The notes under the pieces: generated by a model
Seen by the model: only the letters and a program-made list of their open reading frames with translations
Database searches by the model: none
What the model was told of the DNA's origin: nothing
Assembly (NCBI GenBank): GCA_027314465.1
Contig: DAHVAU010000042.1
Span: 1 to 26,841 of the forward strand
Reading direction: 5' to 3'
Source of the DNA: Microcaldota archaeon
GTDB taxonomy: Archaea > Micrarchaeota > Micrarchaeia > Micrarchaeales > CABMGC01
DNA length: 26,841 nucleotides
Made by a program: the position numbers and the translations under genes
Shown: positions 1 to 7,594 of the stretch, piece after piece
Layout: each line of letters begins with the position of its first letter
How positions within the stretch are numbered: the stretch's first letter is position 1

Positions 1-359
1 TTGCGCGCCTGCTGCACGCCGTAGCGCTAGGGCCATTGTCTCAGTGCCCTTCTCGGGGCTCTTACTCTCATATCCCCTACGGGTCAAAGGTATGGTGGGC
101 CGTTACCCCGCCATCTGCCTGATCCGACGCAGTCTCATCGCTGAGCGGTAATGCTGCAATTTGCAACCTTTTCGATTAGGATTCTTTCCAGAATCCCTAA
201 CCTATGTGGTATTAGCGTCAGTTTCCCAACGTTATCCCCCTCTCAGTGGTAGATTGACCACGCGTTACTGAGCCGTACGCCGCTCAACGAAGCCGTTGAG
301 CTGACTTGCATGGCTGTCGAAATCTGATAGCAGTGTCCTCCAGCAGCATCGACTGGAGT
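1..359 (-). rRNA. rrs: 16S ribosomal RNA, 5' part (3' part beyond window edge)
   Basis: Read on the minus strand, this is the first ~359 nt of an archaeal small-subunit rRNA. Recognisable blocks are AGCCATGCAAGTC (302-314), the GGCGGGGTAACGGCCCACC region, the ACTGAGACA block and GTGCAGCAGGCGCGCAA at the window edge. The mature 5' end is placed near 359 by alignment with the family consensus. The 5'-terminal helix deviates from the canonical TCCGGTTGATCCTGCCGG by four substitutions, two of which preserve pairing (UCCAG with CUGGA). The gene is cut by the window edge, so ~1.1 kb and any 23S/5S linkage cannot be seen. Confidence is high for identity and moderate for the exact 5' end. Confidence 0.95.
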
Positions 360-503
360 CTTTATCTATAAGCAATTGTTCTTGCGGGACTTCCTTACAC
401 TACTCAAGACTACATCTAATTCCATCCGGAATTTTCACAAATGCTATGCTCTAGCGTAGCTAGAATCACAGCAAACCTAATATGTCGCAGATAAGCTTAT
501 AAA
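360..503 (-). promoter_or_regulatory. 16S rRNA promoter and pre-rRNA leader
   Basis: A TATA element TTTATAAGC lies on the minus strand at 503-495, which would start transcription near 474 and leave a ~115-nt pre-16S leader. The leader contains an imperfect stem-loop (443-449 with 454-460, loop 450-453) that could belong to the processing stem. The same AT-rich core also reads as CTTATAAAT on the plus strand. The start site and processing role are inferred from spacing only. Confidence 0.6.
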
Positions 504-580
504 TCCATTCAGTGCGCCTGGGCAATGGGGTACACTGCCCTGAGCGCGCTGAGAAGCCGCTGCCCTGCGCAAGAAACAGT

Positions 581-588
581 TTTAAATA
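581..588 (+). promoter_or_regulatory. TATA element of the DUF488 gene
   Basis: TTTAAATA centred ~33 bp before GTG 618. The position supports 618 rather than 525 as the start codon, because transcription from here would begin near 611, downstream of the ATG at 525. Confidence 0.5.
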
Positions 589-617
589 TCGCCGATGTAT
601 TAGTTTCAGGTTATTTA

Positions 618-974
618 GTGCTCGTTGGTCTGAAGCGCATATACGAAAAGTCTGGCATAACTGACGGGAAACGCGTGCTTGTAGACAGGCTCTGGCCCCG
701 CGGCGTCAAGAAGAGCACAGCCAATGTGGACCTGTGGCTCAAGGACGTAGCTCCAAGCGACGAGCTAAGGCAGTGGTTCTCCCACGATCCGTCGAAGTGG
801 AAGGAATTCAAGGCCAAGTACAAAAGGGAGCTCGACGGCAGCAAGGCGTTCGCTGATCTGGCGGACATGGTAAGGACAAGCGATGTCACAATACTCTACG
901 CGGCCAAGGACACAGAGCACAACAACGCAGTTGCACTCGCAGAGTTTCTCGAGGCTAAAGACGGCGCTTCCTGA
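618..974 (+). CDS. DUF488 family protein
   Basis: Encodes 118 aa of the DUF488 family (small soluble proteins of unknown function). Family hallmarks are visible: LKRIYEKSG near the N terminus, VLVDRLWPRGV, APSDELRQWFSHDPSKW and a C-terminal TILYAAKDTEHNNAVALAEFL. An upstream in-frame ATG at 525 exists, but its 31 extra residues do not resemble the family. GTG 618 gives the usual length and follows a TATA element (TTTAAATA, 581-588) by ~33 bp, so a very short leader is likely. It is transcribed away from the divergent 16S gene. The biochemical role is unknown; conserved charged residues (D, R, W, H) suggest a catalytic or nucleic-acid function, but nothing more can be said. Confidence 0.85.
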   Translation: MLVGLKRIYEKSGITDGKRVLVDRLWPRGVKKSTANVDLWLKDVAPSDELRQWFSHDPSKWKEFKAKYKRELDGSKAFADLADMVRTSDVTILYAAKDTEHNNAVALAEFLEAKDGAS

Positions 975-991
975 CTGGACCTGGCATGGCT

Positions 992-1031
992 GCCACGAGG
1001 TGGCCGGATAAAGGCCTGGAAAAGATCCAGG
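992..1031 (+). terminator. Tandem small hairpins after the DUF488 gene
   Basis: Two perfect inverted repeats follow the stop codon: GCCAC/GTGGC with loop GAG (992-1004) and CCTGGA/TCCAGG with loop AAAGA (1015-1031). They could be 3'-end structure or a terminator; no clear T-run follows. The rest of 975-1211 shows no convincing gene. Confidence 0.3.
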
Positions 1032-1211
1032 AATCTTAGATTGGAGCATACGGCTTCTCTGATAACAGCCTAGTATGGCTTCTGGGATACAACAGCAGCG
1101 CATATGCCGCAGTCAAGATACGGGCAAGCCAAGTTAGAAGCGCTGCCAGACGCAGGATTTGTTACACACAAGGACGAGTGGTGCATGCGCTCTGCAATGC
1201 ACGCGCACTGA

Positions 1212-1238
1212 CTAGAGCTCAATTCTCTTGAGCTCTAG
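1212..1238 (-). terminator. Stem-loop overlapping the eS1 stop codon
   Basis: A perfect 11-bp inverted repeat, CTAGAGCTCAA (1212-1222) and TTGAGCTCTAG (1228-1238), is separated by a 5-nt loop. On the minus strand it comprises the last codons and the TAG of eS1. It is the end of the ribosomal protein operon and probably an RNA 3'-end or stability element; no poly-T follows, so termination is not certain. Confidence 0.5.
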
Positions 1239-1775
1239 CTTGCTTATGAGCGCTATGTTCGCAGTCCTTCTCGCTATCTCGGACTGGAAGCTGCCGTCAA
1301 GCATCGCACTGAGGAACTCGTCCACAGTGTGGGATGAGGAGAACTCCTTTGCAAAGGAGCCTATTGCCTTTCTTATCGCAGTCTTCTTGGGCGTCCTTAT
1401 CTTATTTGCAGTAACTGCAATGAGCTTGAGAACGAAGCCTTTCCCTTCCTTGTCCTTGAGGCTGTCTACAGTATAGATCGCGCTCGAGTGCCTTCTTACC
1501 AGAGAGTGTATGTAACTGAATGTCTGCTCTATGTAGTTGAGGTCGGTATTGGCATTGCTGCCGTTCACCTTGTTCACCCGCAGTCCAACGAGCATGAATG
1601 AGTGCTCTGGCTTGTGGGTTATCCAGGACATGCTTACCTTTATCATCCTGCCCATCATGGCCTTCTCATCGTTGGCCGGAATCTCGCCTATGGCTGCTTC
1701 GCCCAGTAGCTTTGGGGGATAGATGTTGAACCACATCTTGCTCTTCCACTTGTCTGCAGACTTTCCTGTGGCCAT
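1212..1775 (-). CDS. rps3ae: 30S ribosomal protein eS1 (S3Ae)
   Basis: Encodes 187 aa of the archaeal/eukaryotic small-subunit protein eS1 (S3Ae), located on the platform of the 30S subunit near the mRNA exit. It is recognised from the N-terminal KWKSKMWFNIYPPKLLGE stretch, the GRMIKVSMSWI block, the IHSLVRRHSSAIYTVDSLKDKEGKGFVLKL block and the RTPKKTAIRKAI segment. Length is slightly below the usual ~195-220 aa. ATG at 1775 lies 4 nt after the uS15 stop, so the two are almost certainly one transcript. The last codons form a perfect stem-loop that includes the stop codon (see separate entry). Confidence 0.9.
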   Translation of the reverse strand: MATGKSADKWKSKMWFNIYPPKLLGEAAIGEIPANDEKAMMGRMIKVSMSWITHKPEHSFMLVGLRVNKVNGSNANTDLNYIEQTFSYIHSLVRRHSSAIYTVDSLKDKEGKGFVLKLIAVTANKIRTPKKTAIRKAIGSFAKEFSSSHTVDEFLSAMLDGSFQSEIARRTANIALISKLELKRIEL

Positions 1776-1779
1776 AGTA

Positions 1780-2244
1780 TCAGCTCTTTATGAGCAGCGC
1801 AACCTTCACCGGATCGTACTTCCAGTCAGCAGGCATGCTGCCATTTCTCTTGTAGTAATTGCCAAGTCTCCAGATCTTGGCTTCCACCCTGCCAAGCCTT
1901 ATCCTGTTGTGGACATCATTGTGGTTCCTTTCAAGGTGCCTTCTAAGTGTTATTGCCCTTGTTAGCAGGTCCATCATGTCCTGCGGTATGTCTGCCTTGA
2001 AGCCGTTCTCGCTGAGAACGCTTCCAAGCCTCTTGCCGAACACCTGCTTTACATACGGGACTGCATGCTGCTCCTTTAGTAGCTGGCCTATCTTGGCCTG
2101 GTGCATTCCCTGCTTTGCGTAGTCGCTCACAAGCTTGACTATCTCTTCATTGCTGATGCTCATGCCCTCGGGCCTGACACCGAACTGTACATCAGGCTTC
2201 CTGGACTTGGACTTCCCGTGCTTTCCCGTATGCATTCTTGCCAT
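1780..2244 (-). CDS. rps15: 30S ribosomal protein uS15
   Basis: Encodes 154 aa, the archaeal form of uS15 (eukaryotic S13), a primary 16S-binding protein of the 30S subunit. The MARMHTGKHGKS N terminus, the VKQVFGKRLGSVL region, the HLERNHNDVHNRIRLGRVEAKIWRL helices and YYKRNGSMPADWKYDP are diagnostic. The start ATG 2244 gives the typical MARMH- beginning. A TATA-like element at 2309-2318 overlaps the stop of the upstream PRTase-like gene. A second TTTATAGG at 2252-2259 is too close to serve this ATG but could serve the in-frame ATG at 2235. It is followed immediately by eS1. Confidence 0.92.
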   Translation of the reverse strand: MARMHTGKHGKSKSRKPDVQFGVRPEGMSISNEEIVKLVSDYAKQGMHQAKIGQLLKEQHAVPYVKQVFGKRLGSVLSENGFKADIPQDMMDLLTRAITLRRHLERNHNDVHNRIRLGRVEAKIWRLGNYYKRNGSMPADWKYDPVKVALLIKS

Positions 2245-2309
2245 TAAAACCCTATAAATTGAACCAGAGGCTAAAGCCTTAGGTATTCTATACTATCACG
2301 CAATAATGT

Positions 2310-3074
2310 TTATAAGCGTTCGCCTGAGAGGCTGCGCGCAAGCTCTGAGAGCGGAATATGCCTCTCGTCCATGGTGTTTACCACTATGCCAATGCTCTTC
2401 CCCTTAAGCATCCCTTCGGAAGCATAGCTTGAGCCATCCAGCCTCCTGCTCAGTCTTATCCAGTCAGAGTAGTGAACCATGCGTATATCCTCGAATCCAA
2501 AGGAAACAAGGAACTGCTCCATTACGCTGAACGTCTGCCCAGTAGTGATCCATCCATCTACTATGACTGCTGTTCTTGCGCTGTTACTTGCCAAGAACTC
2601 CGCATGGCTGCGCGGCACATCCACTTCAAGAACGCTTCCCTCTCCAAGAGGCTTAAGGTTCATCTGCCTGGCCTTGTTCTTGCTGTACCTGGCAAAGACT
2701 ACTACGGGGTCCTTTCCGATCTCCCTGAGCATGCCAACAGTCGCCGCTGCAAACGGCAGCCCGGACACCATTACCGGTATTATTATCGCGCCGCGCTCAA
2801 GCTCGCCAAGGTTTAGCGGGAAATCCTTAAGATTGGAAAACGGCGTGTCCCTCGCAAGTCCCATGAGGTTGTCGTGCAGGTCCGTAAGCTCCACTCTAGA
2901 AGCCGCCATGGTGCCGTTCACTATCCCTACGTACTTCTCAAATTCACCTTCAACCCTGCGCAGTCCAGCAAGCCTGCTCCTCATCCCCAAGCTGCCTTCT
3001 GAGAACATTCCGTCCCAGGTTGCACGCAGTCTAGCTTCGCCTATGATAGAAGTAAACTTTATGCGAGTTGACAT
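2310..3074 (-). CDS. Phosphoribosyltransferase-like protein
   Basis: Encodes 254 aa. Residues ~100-190 look like a type I phosphoribosyltransferase fold: a strand plus loop GAIIIPVMVSGLPFAAA, then VVVFARYSKN, then the PRPP-loop-like TAVIVDGWITTGQTF. The usual consecutive acidic pair of the PRPP loop is here Asp-Gly, so catalysis of the classical type is uncertain. The N-terminal ~90 residues are unrecognised. An in-frame TTG at 3104 is possible, but ATG 3074 is the better start; TATA-like TTTATAAT at 3126-3133 would place transcription start near 3102. The gene lies upstream of uS15/eS1 on the same strand and diverges from the 3196 gene. A nucleotide-salvage or regulatory role is only inference. 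Confidence 0.6.
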   Translation of the reverse strand: MSTRIKFTSIIGEARLRATWDGMFSEGSLGMRSRLAGLRRVEGEFEKYVGIVNGTMAASRVELTDLHDNLMGLARDTPFSNLKDFPLNLGELERGAIIIPVMVSGLPFAAATVGMLREIGKDPVVVFARYSKNKARQMNLKPLGEGSVLEVDVPRSHAEFLASNSARTAVIVDGWITTGQTFSVMEQFLVSFGFEDIRMVHYSDWIRLSRRLDGSSYASEGMLKGKSIGIVVNTMDERHIPLSELARSLSGERL

Positions 3075-3125
3075 GCGTCCCACACGTGTGCCTAAAAGAA
3101 TCAATTATCCTGTGCATAGCTGCAT

Positions 3126-3165
3126 TATAAATCTTATTGTGCCATGCCCTGGCGCTGTTTTATTA
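3126..3165. promoter_or_regulatory. Divergent promoter region
   Basis: TTTATAAT on the minus strand (3133-3126) suits the PRTase-like gene. TTTTATTA on the plus strand (3158-3165) lies ~35 bp before ATG 3196. The two back-to-back genes therefore share a ~120-bp intergenic promoter region. Confidence 0.45.
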
Positions 3166-3195
3166 AGGATGTGGTATGAGGTATTTTGCGGTTTT

Positions 3196-3582
3196 ATGGC
3201 AATGAGAACTAACGATGGCGGCGTTGCCCCTGCACTAAGAGCGCACGCCAAGATCACAGTGTCGCAGTTCACAGAGATTTTCCTATCAGCAAGGTATCCG
3301 CAGGCCATGGAACTGCTGGAGTCAGCCCGAGGGCGTGAGATCGCATCAGACCTGGGCGGCTGGCACAATGTCACTGCCCTGTTCACCTGCGCCTACGAGG
3401 CGCACATGTCAAGAGGCAACGTGTATGCGGGGCTAGGTATGATGGGCAAGGCGCTCAGGGAATACTCGCGCGCCTTGGAGGCTGGCGCGGTTGCAGGCCT
3501 TGAGGACAGGAGAATACGCGACGCGCATGAGAAGTGCATCGAAGCCGAGTTTGCGGATATGCGCAAGGCGGCAAGAGACTGA
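3196..3582 (+). CDS. Hypothetical helical protein (possible TPR-like repeat)
   Basis: Encodes 128 aa, not recognised. The sequence is Ala-rich and predicted helical; the stretch NVYAGLGMMGKALREYSRALEAGA resembles a single tetratricopeptide helix pair. There is no signal peptide or membrane segment. ATG 3196 (alternatively 3202) sits ~35 bp after a TATA-like element. The reading frame stays open far upstream to 2479, but that part lies antisense to the PRTase-like gene and before the promoter, so it is excluded. It converges with valS, with only 7 nt between stop codons. Confidence 0.55.
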   Translation: MAMRTNDGGVAPALRAHAKITVSQFTEIFLSARYPQAMELLESARGREIASDLGGWHNVTALFTCAYEAHMSRGNVYAGLGMMGKALREYSRALEAGAVAGLEDRRIRDAHEKCIEAEFADMRKAARD

Positions 3583-3589
3583 GCACGCT

Positions 3590-5941
3590 TTAGCGCGATA
3601 TGCTTATTCTAATGTCTGTACTTGGGACTGCGTCTTCTGCAGCTCCCACAATAAGCTGCGCTATGTTCATGGCGCCCTTTACATCCGCCATGGCGCTGCC
3701 AAGGTCCTTGCTTACTGTAACGCGATTCAAAGGCGCATTAAGCGCCATCTTGTTCTTCTGCTTCCACTGCCGTATATGGACTATCACGCTGCATGCCATC
3801 TCCCCATCCTCCAGGGCGGATCTGTCTACATCGCCCTCGCGCGCCTCAGGCCACTGCGACAGGTGTATGGATTGCACCCCTTCCCTGCCTCTGTACAGCT
3901 CCTGGTATATCTCTTCAGTTATGTATGGCATGAATGGCGCCATCATCTTGAGTATCATCAGAAATACTCTGTTCAGCACAGAGCTTGCGCTGGCATCTCC
4001 ATTGTACGTCCTGTACTTTATGAACTCGAGATAGTTGTCGCAGAAGAACCAGAAGAACTCGTCCACCACCCTCTTCGCACCTGTATAGTTGTACTCGTCG
4101 AACATTGCGCTGGCGCGCTGCGCCGTGTACATTGCCTTAGCCGCTATCCACTTATCCATTGCGTTGGAAGAAGCATCTGCAGCAGTGTCCTTGTTCATGT
4201 CGGCAAATCTCGCGACATTCCAGAGCTTGTTCACTGTCCGCGCCCCTGTTATAACATCCTTGTCCTGGAACGACGCGTCGTCCCCGGGCTTTGACAGGCC
4301 TGCCCAGTGCCTCAGCGGATCAGACCCGTACTTCTCTATGACTGTCCTTGGCTCTATGATGTTGCCTGCGGACTTATGCATTGGCATTCCCTTGGAATCC
4401 AGCCCATGGCCGGATATAAGAACGTCCTTCCACGGCAGCTTGCCTGTGTGCAGATAGCACTTTACTACTGTGGTGAAGAGCCAGAACGATATTATGTCAT
4501 GGGCCTGCGGCCTAAGCGACATCGGATATGCGTCCATGAACTTCTTGTCTGTGGCCCAGTGGGCGTTTATCAGCGGCGTAAGCGAGGATGTTGCCCATGT
4601 GTCCAGTATGTCCTGCTCTGGAACCATCTCCCTCCCGCCGCACTTCGGGCATGGCTTTCCGGGGCTGTCATTGAGCGGATTCACGGGCAGGTCTTTCTCA
4701 TCGGCCATCACTGGCTCATCGCACTTCTTGCAGTACCATACTGGGAAAGGTATGCCATAGTATCTCTGCCTTGAGATGGACCAGTCCCATTGCAGGCCTC
4801 CGACCCAGTTATCGTACCTGACCTTCATGTGCTCAGGATGCCAGCTTATCATGCCTCCGAGCTCCAGGAGCTTGTCCTTCATGTCCAGGTATCTTATGAA
4901 CCACTGCTTCTTGACAAGGAACTCTATCTCAGTGTTGCATCTCTCATGAACATTTACAGTATGCTCTATCTCCTTCTCCCCAACGACGTAGCCCTTCTGC
5001 TTGAGGTCCGCTATCACATGCTCCCTGGCATCGCGCACCTTCATTCCCTTGAAGTATTCAGGAGTCATGCGGCCATGGTGGTCCATGATTATCCTTAGCT
5101 CAAGCCCGTATGCCTTGTACCACTCTATATCCGTAAGGTCGCCGAACGTGCAGCACATGACTAGTCCGGTGCCCTTCTCCGGGTCAGCCCTCCTGTCAGC
5201 CATTATGCTGACCTGCTGTCCGAATATGGGCACCTTGACCTTCCTGCCGACCAGCTCCTTTGCTCTCTTGTCATCAGGATTTATGAATATGGCAGCACAT
5301 GCGGGCAGCATCTCGGGCCTTGTGGTCGCTATTACGATGCCCGTGTCGAACTGTATGTCTACGAACTTTGACTTCATGACCCTGTCTTTGAGCTCCATCT
5401 GGGACAGGGCGGTGCCCTCCTTCGGGCACCATATGGTCGGGGTCTCCTTCCTGTACTCCCTGCCGCTGCTGTAAAGATCAAGGAACGACTTCTGCGATAC
5501 TCTCTGGACATCCTCACTGATCGTGGTGTAAAGAAGCGACCAGTCCACGGATATGCCTATTGATGCCCACACTTCCCTGTACATCGTTGCAAGCCTGGAC
5601 GTCTCCGCTTCCACCATTTTCACGAACGCCTCGCGTCCAACTTTCTCTGCGGTAGTGTTGTTGACCTTCTCAACGAGCAGTTCGGTGGGCAGTCCGTTAT
5701 TGTCAAACCCGAACGGATAGAACACGTTGTATCCGCGCATGCGCTTGTACCTTGCCACGAAGTCTGCCTGGGAGTATGAGAACGCATGCCCAAGGTGTAT
5801 GAGTCCTGACATGGTTGGCGGAGGGGTGTCTATGGCGTAAATTGGCCTGTCCGAGTTCGCATCGAACCTGTACACCCCGCTGTCCTCCCAGAACTTCGCC
5901 AGGCGAGGCTCAGCTTCACGGAAGTCGAACTTATCCTTCAT
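3590..5941 (-). CDS. valS: Valyl-tRNA synthetase
   Basis: Encodes 783 aa, a class Ia synthetase charging tRNA-Val. It shows the PPPTMSG entry and HIGH motif as HLGH (49-52), CP1 editing-domain ATTRPEM (205-211), WSISRQRYYGIPFPVWYC, a zinc-ribbon pair CKKC (404-407) and CPKC (431-434), DTWATSS, and the anticodon-binding domain from ~550. The KMSKS loop is degenerate, reading MHKSAGN at 521-527, with the second Lys and the following Ser and GN retained. The protein is shorter than bacterial ValRS and ends without the C-terminal coiled-coil arm. A TTG at 5962 is in frame, but ATG 5941 sits ~26 bp after a strong TATA element, so a leaderless start is preferred. Confidence 0.95.
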   Translation of the reverse strand: MKDKFDFREAEPRLAKFWEDSGVYRFDANSDRPIYAIDTPPPTMSGLIHLGHAFSYSQADFVARYKRMRGYNVFYPFGFDNNGLPTELLVEKVNNTTAEKVGREAFVKMVEAETSRLATMYREVWASIGISVDWSLLYTTISEDVQRVSQKSFLDLYSSGREYRKETPTIWCPKEGTALSQMELKDRVMKSKFVDIQFDTGIVIATTRPEMLPACAAIFINPDDKRAKELVGRKVKVPIFGQQVSIMADRRADPEKGTGLVMCCTFGDLTDIEWYKAYGLELRIIMDHHGRMTPEYFKGMKVRDAREHVIADLKQKGYVVGEKEIEHTVNVHERCNTEIEFLVKKQWFIRYLDMKDKLLELGGMISWHPEHMKVRYDNWVGGLQWDWSISRQRYYGIPFPVWYCKKCDEPVMADEKDLPVNPLNDSPGKPCPKCGGREMVPEQDILDTWATSSLTPLINAHWATDKKFMDAYPMSLRPQAHDIISFWLFTTVVKCYLHTGKLPWKDVLISGHGLDSKGMPMHKSAGNIIEPRTVIEKYGSDPLRHWAGLSKPGDDASFQDKDVITGARTVNKLWNVARFADMNKDTAADASSNAMDKWIAAKAMYTAQRASAMFDEYNYTGAKRVVDEFFWFFCDNYLEFIKYRTYNGDASASSVLNRVFLMILKMMAPFMPYITEEIYQELYRGREGVQSIHLSQWPEAREGDVDRSALEDGEMACSVIVHIRQWKQKNKMALNAPLNRVTVSKDLGSAMADVKGAMNIAQLIVGAAEDAVPSTDIRISISR

Positions 5942-5961
5942 GCACTGGTATTTGTGGCGCA

Positions 5962-5983
5962 ATTATATAAAACGATATAAAGT
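5962..5983 (-). promoter_or_regulatory. valS promoter
   Basis: On the minus strand TTTATATAAT (5972-5963) is centred ~26 bp before ATG 5941, predicting a leaderless mRNA. A second TTTATATC lies just upstream. The element overlaps the alternative TTG start at 5962, which argues against that start. Confidence 0.6.
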
Positions 5984-6046
5984 CCCTGGGCCGGGAAGCT
6001 GCCAGCCATACAATTCCCATTGCTTTTAAAGGGTAATCCGCCACCT

Positions 6047-6090
6047 TTTTATATGACCATGAAGCTAATTGGTAGTGTTCTACAAGAGGT
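6047..6090 (+). promoter_or_regulatory. TATA element and SD site of the 6100 gene
   Basis: TTTTATATG at 6047-6055 predicts a start near 6077. GAGGT at 6086-6090 lies 9 nt before ATG 6100, a leadered gene with a Shine-Dalgarno-like site. Confidence 0.5.
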
Positions 6091-6099
6091 TACGTCAGT

Positions 6100-6600
6100 A
6101 TGGAAAGAGGCGCTATAATAGCAGTAATAATCGCAGTCCTTGCCGCCATAGGTCTCGTGTACTATCTCGGTACGATGGGCCATGCACCAAAAGGGGGCAC
6201 CACAACATATTCCGGCGGATTCTCAACAGTCCCGGTTACAAGCCTCACCCCCGCGGCCGTGCAGTTCTACGCAATCAATGTTCAGTACATCTACCAGGGG
6301 CCGCAGTACAAGGGCGGGATAAACTGCAGTTATAACTCGTATACATATGTAGACACGGGCCAGAACCAGGTACTCAACGGAAGCCAGTCATTCTATCTCA
6401 GCTATCCCATATCAAGCACCGCATGCCCAATGACTATAACCTCTGTTGCTGTCAATACCAGCGGCTTTGCCTTTCTTGGCACAGTGCCTACTCTTCCTCT
6501 GACCATACCAAAGAACTCGCAGGCCCAGCTCCAGTTTAACCTGCGCACTCCTAGCGTGAACTTCTACGGTCCTCTCACGATAACCATATTCTACAGCTAA
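6100..6600 (+). CDS. Membrane-anchored extracellular protein, hypothetical
   Basis: Encodes 166 aa. A single N-terminal hydrophobic segment (residues ~5-23) acts as a signal anchor. The remainder is rich in Ser, Thr, Tyr and Asn, with several N-glycosylation sequons (for example NCS, NGS, NTS) and a beta-sandwich-like pattern ending in GPLTITIFYS. Two Cys (near residues 76 and 108) could form a disulfide outside the cell. No family is recognised. It precedes the ABC transporter genes by 64 nt, but these have their own TATA element, so a shared function is only a possibility (for example an extracellular partner or an exported substrate). Confidence 0.65.
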   Translation: MERGAIIAVIIAVLAAIGLVYYLGTMGHAPKGGTTTYSGGFSTVPVTSLTPAAVQFYAINVQYIYQGPQYKGGINCSYNSYTYVDTGQNQVLNGSQSFYLSYPISSTACPMTITSVAVNTSGFAFLGTVPTLPLTIPKNSQAQLQFNLRTPSVNFYGPLTITIFYS

Positions 6601-6628
6601 GCCCGCGCGCACGGCAGTGGAATCAGCA

Positions 6629-6636
6629 TTTATAAA
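6629..6636 (+). promoter_or_regulatory. TATA element of the ABC transporter operon
   Basis: TTTATAAA is centred ~32 bp before ATG 6665 and downstream of the alternative GTG at 6617, which supports 6665 as the real start and a very short leader. Confidence 0.55.
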
Positions 6637-6664
6637 GACAGGTTCAGATATATCTCCGATTCAG

Positions 6665-7594
6665 ATGCAGCGGCTCACTTGCAGGCACATATCCAAGAAA
6701 TACGAGGGCAAAGCATATGCCCTGAAGGATGTCAATTTCTCAGTGCCGGCAAAGGGTATTTTCGCGCTCATAGGAAGGAACGGCGCCGGAAAGACAACTC
6801 TTATAAGAATACTTGCAACGCAGCTGACTCCCACGTCAGGTGCTGCAAGCATAGATGATCTTGACGTGATGAAGGATGCGCCCAGGCTGCGGGATACAAT
6901 AGCATGCGTGCCCCAGGAAGCAAGGGCGATAAACTGGCTCACTCCCAGGCAGTTCATATTCTCGTATCTGCTATGGAGGGGATTTGGCTACTCCAAGGCC
7001 AGCAAGAGGACCACTGACACTGCAAAGAAGCTTGGCATAGAGAAGTACATGGACATGGCGAGCAGGAAGCTGTCCGGGGGCATGAAGAGAAAGGTTCTAG
7101 TTGCTACAGTCATGGCTTCTGAGGCCGATATAATATTCCTAGATGAGCCTACAACAGGCCTCGACCCCCTGTCCAGGGCAGAGCTGTGGGAGACATTGGT
7201 GAAGTTAAAGGAGGACCACTTCATATTCCTGACAACACACTACCTTGAGGAGGCCGAGAAGCTGGCCGACATGATAGGCATACTTGATGGCGGCAAGCTG
7301 ATGGCGCTGGGAACGCTCGACCAGCTCAGGGGCAAAGTGAAGTACCCATACAGCGTCAAGGTTCTTGACAAGTCAAATGTCGAAAAGCCTGAAGTTGGTG
7401 ACATGATAACTGGAGTTGACGGCATAAAGCAGATAGTGACTACGGAAAAGCAGGCAAGGAAGATAGCAAAGCAGCTCATAGACAAGGGCGTAAGGTTTTC
7501 CATAAGCCCACTGTCCCTTGATGACATATTCTATTACATAGTGAAAAAGCCAATAGAGGAGGAGAATTATGACGATGAAAAGGAGTGGTCTTAG
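6665..7594 (+). CDS. ABC transporter ATP-binding protein
   Basis: Encodes 309 aa, the nucleotide-binding subunit of an ABC-2 type exporter (DrrA/CcmA-like group). Motifs: Walker A GRNGAGKTT (37-45), Q-loop VPQE (Gln84), signature LSGGMKRK (136-143), Walker B IIFLDE (156-161), D-loop GLD and H-loop His192. The ~90-residue C-terminal extension ends in the SPLSLDDIFYYIV motif typical of this subgroup. The downstream permease overlaps its last 26 nt, so the two are translationally coupled. The exported substrate cannot be told from sequence; lipids, drugs or cell-envelope components are family precedents. Confidence 0.93.
   Translation: MQRLTCRHISKKYEGKAYALKDVNFSVPAKGIFALIGRNGAGKTTLIRILATQLTPTSGAASIDDLDVMKDAPRLRDTIACVPQEARAINWLTPRQFIFSYLLWRGFGYSKASKRTTDTAKKLGIEKYMDMASRKLSGGMKRKVLVATVMASEADIIFLDEPTTGLDPLSRAELWETLVKLKEDHFIFLTTHYLEEAEKLADMIGILDGGKLMALGTLDQLRGKVKYPYSVKVLDKSNVEKPEVGDMITGVDGIKQIVTTEKQARKIAKQLIDKGVRFSISPLSLDDIFYYIVKKPIEEENYDDEKEWS

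Noticed and set aside
1103..1213. Short plus-strand ORF of 36 codons after the DUF488 gene
   Set aside because: No promoter, ribosome site or recognisable family; it could be a gene remnant but there is no support.
2252..2259. TTTATAGG as the uS15 promoter
   Set aside because: It is only ~12 bp from ATG 2244; it would fit no start except possibly with transcription beginning inside the gene, so the 2309-2318 element is preferred.
2479..3195. Long upstream part of the plus-strand frame ending at 3582
   Set aside because: It is entirely antisense to the PRTase-like gene and precedes the TATA element at 3158; only 3196-3582 looks like a gene.
3491..4294. Long open frame antisense to valS
   Set aside because: Composition (many His, Leu and Arg) and position are typical of an antisense shadow of a strongly coding gene.
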